The notes below the pieces were generated by a model. The model was given only the letters and a program-made list of their open reading frames with translations, did not search any database and was not told the origin of the DNA. A stretch of DNA of 64,000 nucleotides, taken from the NCBI GenBank assembly GCA_017848795.1, contig JAFIHG010000029.1, positions 1 through 64,000 on the forward strand, read 5' to 3'. This DNA is from Candidatus Nanopelagicales bacterium. GTDB lineage: Bacteria > Actinomycetota > Actinomycetes > S36-B12 > CAIYMF01. Positions within the stretch are counted from its first letter, which is position 1, and each line of letters starts with the position of its first letter. A program made the position numbers and the translations under genes. Positions 61,205-64,000 of this stretch are shown here, in pieces.

Positions 61205-62880
61205 TGCGGCACGCCTGGCTCGAACCGGTCGCCCGTCCCGTCCGCGCGGCGCGCCGGCTGTGGCGCTCGTCGCTGTCGGTCCGGGTCGTGACGACCACGC
61301 TCGCGCTCTCGCTGGTCGTCGTCGGCCTGGTGGGGGCGCTGCTCGTCAGCAGCATCACCTCCGGGCTGCTCGCGGCCAAGGAGCGTTCCGCGCTGACCGA
61401 GTCCACCGCGGGGCTGACCCAGGCCCAGCAGATCATCCAGGCGGCGGACGTGTCGGCAGGCGCCCCCACCGGCCGGCTCGTCGACGCGATCACCGCCGCG
61501 CTGGCCCAGCGCGCCGGGAACCCCGGGCTGTACGACGTGCTGCTGCTCGCGACCCCTCCCAAGCGCGGCGACGCCCCGGAACGCGGCACCTACCTCGTCA
61601 CGGAGTCGAGCGTCCCGCAGGCGCTGCGCGAGGCGGTGCAGACCGCGCCGAACCAGTCGTACACGTACCACCCGATCGATTACCTCGACGGGCGCAGCGT
61701 GCCCGGGCTCGTCGTCGGCTCGCGGCTGACCATCCCGGGGATCGGCGGGTACGAGCTGTACTACCTGTTCCCGCTCAGCGGCGAGCAGCAGACGCTCGAC
61801 CTGGTGCAGCACACCGTGCTCGGCGTCGGGGTGCTGCTCGTGCTGATGCTCGGGCTGATCGCCTACGTGGTGACCCGCCAGGTGGTCTCACCGGTGCGCC
61901 TCGCCGCGCGGATCGCGGGACGGCTCTCCGACGGCCACCTCACCGAACGCATGCAGGTCCGCGGGACCGACGACCTGGCCCGGCTCGGTGCGTCCTTCAA
62001 CGACATGGCGGCCAGCCTGCAGGACCAGATCGGCCGGCTCGAGGACCTCTCGCGCGTGCAGCAGCGTTTCGTCTCCGACGTCAGCCACGAGCTGCGCACC
62101 CCGCTCACCACGGTGCGGATGGCCGCCGACGTGCTGCACGAGGCCCGGGAGGAGTTCGACCCCGCGACGGCGCGGTCGGCGGAGCTGCTGCAGACCCAGC
62201 TCGACCGGTTCGAGGCGCTGCTGTCGGACCTGCTCGAGATCAGCCGGTTCGACGCGGGCGCCGCCGTGCTCGACGTGGAACCGGCCGACCTGCGCGACGT
62301 GGCGCGGCGCGCCGTCGAGGCGGCGGGCGCACTCGGTGAGCGCGCCGGATCCGAGGTGACGCTCGTCGCGCCGCACAGCGCCGTGATGGTCGACATCGAC
62401 CCGCGGCGCATCGACCGGGTGCTGCGCAACCTGATCCTCAACGCCCTCGAGCACGGCGAGGGCAGGCCGGTCACGGTCACCGTCGTGGCGGACGACGACG
62501 CGGCAGCGGTCGGCGTACGCGACCACGGCGTGGGTCTGAAGCCGGGCGAATCCTCGTTGGTATTCAACAGGTTCTGGCGTGCCGACCCGGCGCGGGCGCG
62601 CAGCCTCGGCGGCACCGGCCTCGGGCTGTCGATCGCTCTCGAGGACGCGCGACTGCACGGCGGGTGGCTGCAGGCCTGGGGCGAGCCGGGTGCCGGCGCG
62701 CACATGCGCCTCACGCTGCCGCGCCAGGCGGGCGCGCCGCTGCGCTCCTCGCCGCTGCCGCTCGCGCCGGAGGACGCTGTCGCGCGTTCGGCGCGCCGGG
62801 TGGCGCCGTACGCCCGCCCGGCAACCCCGGCGGGCTCACCCGGCCCGCGCGACAGCACCGGGGCGGGGATGCCGCGATGA
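61204..62880 (+). CDS. mtrB: Sensor histidine kinase MtrB
   Basis: A 558-residue membrane kinase. Helix 1 (about 31-52), an extracytoplasmic sensor of about 150 residues, helix 2 (about 203-225), a HAMP linker (VVSPVRLAARIAGRLSDG), the dimerisation domain with His295 in SDVSHELRTPL, and the ATPase domain (NLILNALEHGEG, DHGVGLKPGES, GGTGLGLSIA). The last 60 residues are disordered. It phosphorylates MtrA and, as in mycobacteria, overlaps lpqB by four bases. Confidence 0.97.
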   Translation: MRHAWLEPVARPVRAARRLWRSSLSVRVVTTTLALSLVVVGLVGALLVSSITSGLLAAKERSALTESTAGLTQAQQIIQAADVSAGAPTGRLVDAITAALAQRAGNPGLYDVLLLATPPKRGDAPERGTYLVTESSVPQALREAVQTAPNQSYTYHPIDYLDGRSVPGLVVGSRLTIPGIGGYELYYLFPLSGEQQTLDLVQHTVLGVGVLLVLMLGLIAYVVTRQVVSPVRLAARIAGRLSDGHLTERMQVRGTDDLARLGASFNDMAASLQDQIGRLEDLSRVQQRFVSDVSHELRTPLTTVRMAADVLHEAREEFDPATARSAELLQTQLDRFEALLSDLLEISRFDAGAAVLDVEPADLRDVARRAVEAAGALGERAGSEVTLVAPHSAVMVDIDPRRIDRVLRNLILNALEHGEGRPVTVTVVADDDAAAVGVRDHGVGLKPGESSLVFNRFWRADPARARSLGGTGLGLSIALEDARLHGGWLQAWGEPGAGAHMRLTLPRQAGAPLRSSPLPLAPEDAVARSARRVAPYARPATPAGSPGPRDSTGAGMPR

Positions 62881-64000
62881 CCGCGCGCCGCTCCGTGCGC
62901 TCCACCCGCACCGCCCTCGCCGCGATCATGGTCGCCGCCGCGATGCTGCTGAGCGGCTGCGCCGGCATCCCCACGTCGGGTCCGGTGCGCGAGGGCCCGC
63001 CGATCGGCGGCGACCCGCAGGACCTGATCTACCGGGCGATCCCGCAGCCGCCGCTGCCCGGCGCGACACCGGACGAGATCGTACGGGGCTTCCTCGCCGC
63101 CTCCAGCTCCGGCGGCGACTCCTACGAGGTCGCGCGCGAGTTCCTCACCCGTGCCGCGGCCGCCGACTGGCAGCCGCTGGCCAACGTCCGCATCTACGAC
63201 TCGACAGGGGTGCAGACCAAGGTCGTCGGCAGTGCGGTCCACGTGACGGGCCTGCTCGACGGGACCATCGACAAGGACGGCAGCTACCAGGTCGCCGCCG
63301 GCGGGCAGCGCCTGGACGTGTCGTACCGGATGGCCAAGGTCGAGGGCGAGTGGCGCATCTCCGGCCTGCCCGACGGGCTGGTGCTCGGGCGCGGCGACGT
63401 GGACCGTGAGTTCCGCACGTACGACCTGTACTTCTTCGACCCGAGCTACTCGGTGCTGGTCCCGGACCCGGTCACCGTGCCCGTGGTGGGGTCGGCGCTG
63501 CCGACGACGCTGGTGCGGGCGCTGCTGCGCGGGCCGACGGAGTGGCTCGCCCCGGCCGTGCGTACGGCGTTCCCGGAGGGCACCACGCTGGCCCTCGACT
63601 CGGTGCTGGTGGACTCCGGCGTCGCGCTCGTCGACCTCTCCACCCAGGTGCTGTCCGCCGACGACAGCACCCGCGCCGCACTCTCCGCCCAGCTCGTGTG
63701 GACGCTGCGGCGGCTGCCGGGCATCACCGGCGTACGGATCACCGCGGGCGGCCAGCCGCTGTCCGTCCCCGGCGCCGGTCCCGTGCAGGACGTCGGGATG
63801 TGGGCCGGGCGCGACGCCGACGGGGTGGTCGGTCCGGACCCGGCGCTGTACGGCGCCGCGCCGACCGGCCTGCTCACGCTCGGCGAGGACGGGGAGCTGC
63901 ATCCGGCGCCCGGTGGGTTCGGGTCCGGTCGCCCGCTCGTGACCTCCCCGGCGGTCGCGCTCGACGGCGCCACGCTGGCCGCGGTCGGCGCGGCCGACCG
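62877..64000 (+). CDS. lpqB: Lipoprotein LpqB, partial (cut by window end)
   Basis: The first 374 residues are present and the frame is open at the edge. A lipoprotein signal ends in LLSGC (Cys28). From there the LpqB N-terminal domain follows (IPTSGPVREGPPIGGDP) and a GerMN domain at about 195-290 (LRGPTEWLAPAVRTAFPEGTTL, VALVDLSTQVL). The beta-propeller expected at the C-terminus is beginning at the edge. LpqB modulates the MtrB sensor on the outer membrane face in mycobacteria. The ATG overlaps the mtrB stop (ATGA). Confidence 0.95.
   Translation, partial: MTARRSVRSTRTALAAIMVAAAMLLSGCAGIPTSGPVREGPPIGGDPQDLIYRAIPQPPLPGATPDEIVRGFLAASSSGGDSYEVAREFLTRAAAADWQPLANVRIYDSTGVQTKVVGSAVHVTGLLDGTIDKDGSYQVAAGGQRLDVSYRMAKVEGEWRISGLPDGLVLGRGDVDREFRTYDLYFFDPSYSVLVPDPVTVPVVGSALPTTLVRALLRGPTEWLAPAVRTAFPEGTTLALDSVLVDSGVALVDLSTQVLSADDSTRAALSAQLVWTLRRLPGITGVRITAGGQPLSVPGAGPVQDVGMWAGRDADGVVGPDPALYGAAPTGLLTLGEDGELHPAPGGFGSGRPLVTSPAVALDGATLAAVGAAD

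Overview
The window is a chromosomal segment of a very high-GC actinobacterium (class Actinomycetes). Three things show this. It has the conserved block whiB2-type gene / family 2 glycosyltransferase / DUF5719 / DUF3499 / manB / SIS isomerase / ahcY / mtrA-mtrB-lpqB. It has a coenzyme F420 locus (fbiA, fbiB, fbiC). GTG starts and 1- or 4-base stop/start overlaps are common. The order and genus cannot be fixed from the sequence alone. I saw no rRNA, tRNA, CRISPR array, transposase or phage gene.

Layout. 1-8 kb is an accessory, partly decayed zone: a truncated YefM-YoeB pair, a RIO-like kinase, an ABC exporter operon ending in its own MerR regulator, an alpha/beta-hydrolase pseudogene, and an orphan type I methyltransferase gene (hsdM) broken inside its NPPF motif. 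The exporter and hydrolase are bracketed by two arrays of the same palindromic repeat. 8-16 kb holds a secreted protein, MarR, VapBC, ArsR with a two-domain SRPBCC protein, a BtuF-like receptor, an amidase, an M20 amidohydrolase and a secreted M15 carboxypeptidase. 16-21 kb holds an AbiEi/DUF559 gene between two copies of a second palindrome family, TIGR03089, an NDP-sugar synthase, a DNA glycosylase and a PAP2 protein. 21-25.6 kb is a TetR-controlled heterodimeric ABC exporter. 25.6-28 kb holds an S4 RNA-binding gene and a DUF2079 membrane protein lying between 79-bp perfect direct repeats.

28-34 kb is the F420 locus: fbiA-fbiB on the minus strand, fbiC on the plus strand, with a vapBC pair between them. 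34-48 kb is the core cell-envelope/division block from whiB through manB and the SIS isomerase, then a pirin-like protein, a CDF transporter and a third vapBC, then ahcY and a CPBP protease. 48-60 kb is the RDD / SpoIIM / DUF58 / MoxR / DUF4350 / DUF4129 / membrane-protein block, interrupted by a secreted RCC1-repeat protein and an acyl-CoA dehydrogenase. 60.5 kb to the end is mtrA-mtrB-lpqB, with lpqB cut by the window edge.

The feature that ordinary gene annotation does not explain is the set of intergenic palindrome families. One (about 60 bp, core GTCCCTGCTCGA) occurs five times with compensating stem changes. A second occurs three times, and a third forms arrays. Several gene-sized accessory segments sit between copies of the same family. 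Clear regulatory sites also occur: a MerR-type stretched promoter, a TetR operator filling a promoter spacer, an ArsR operator just downstream of a -10 box, and a vapBC operator.
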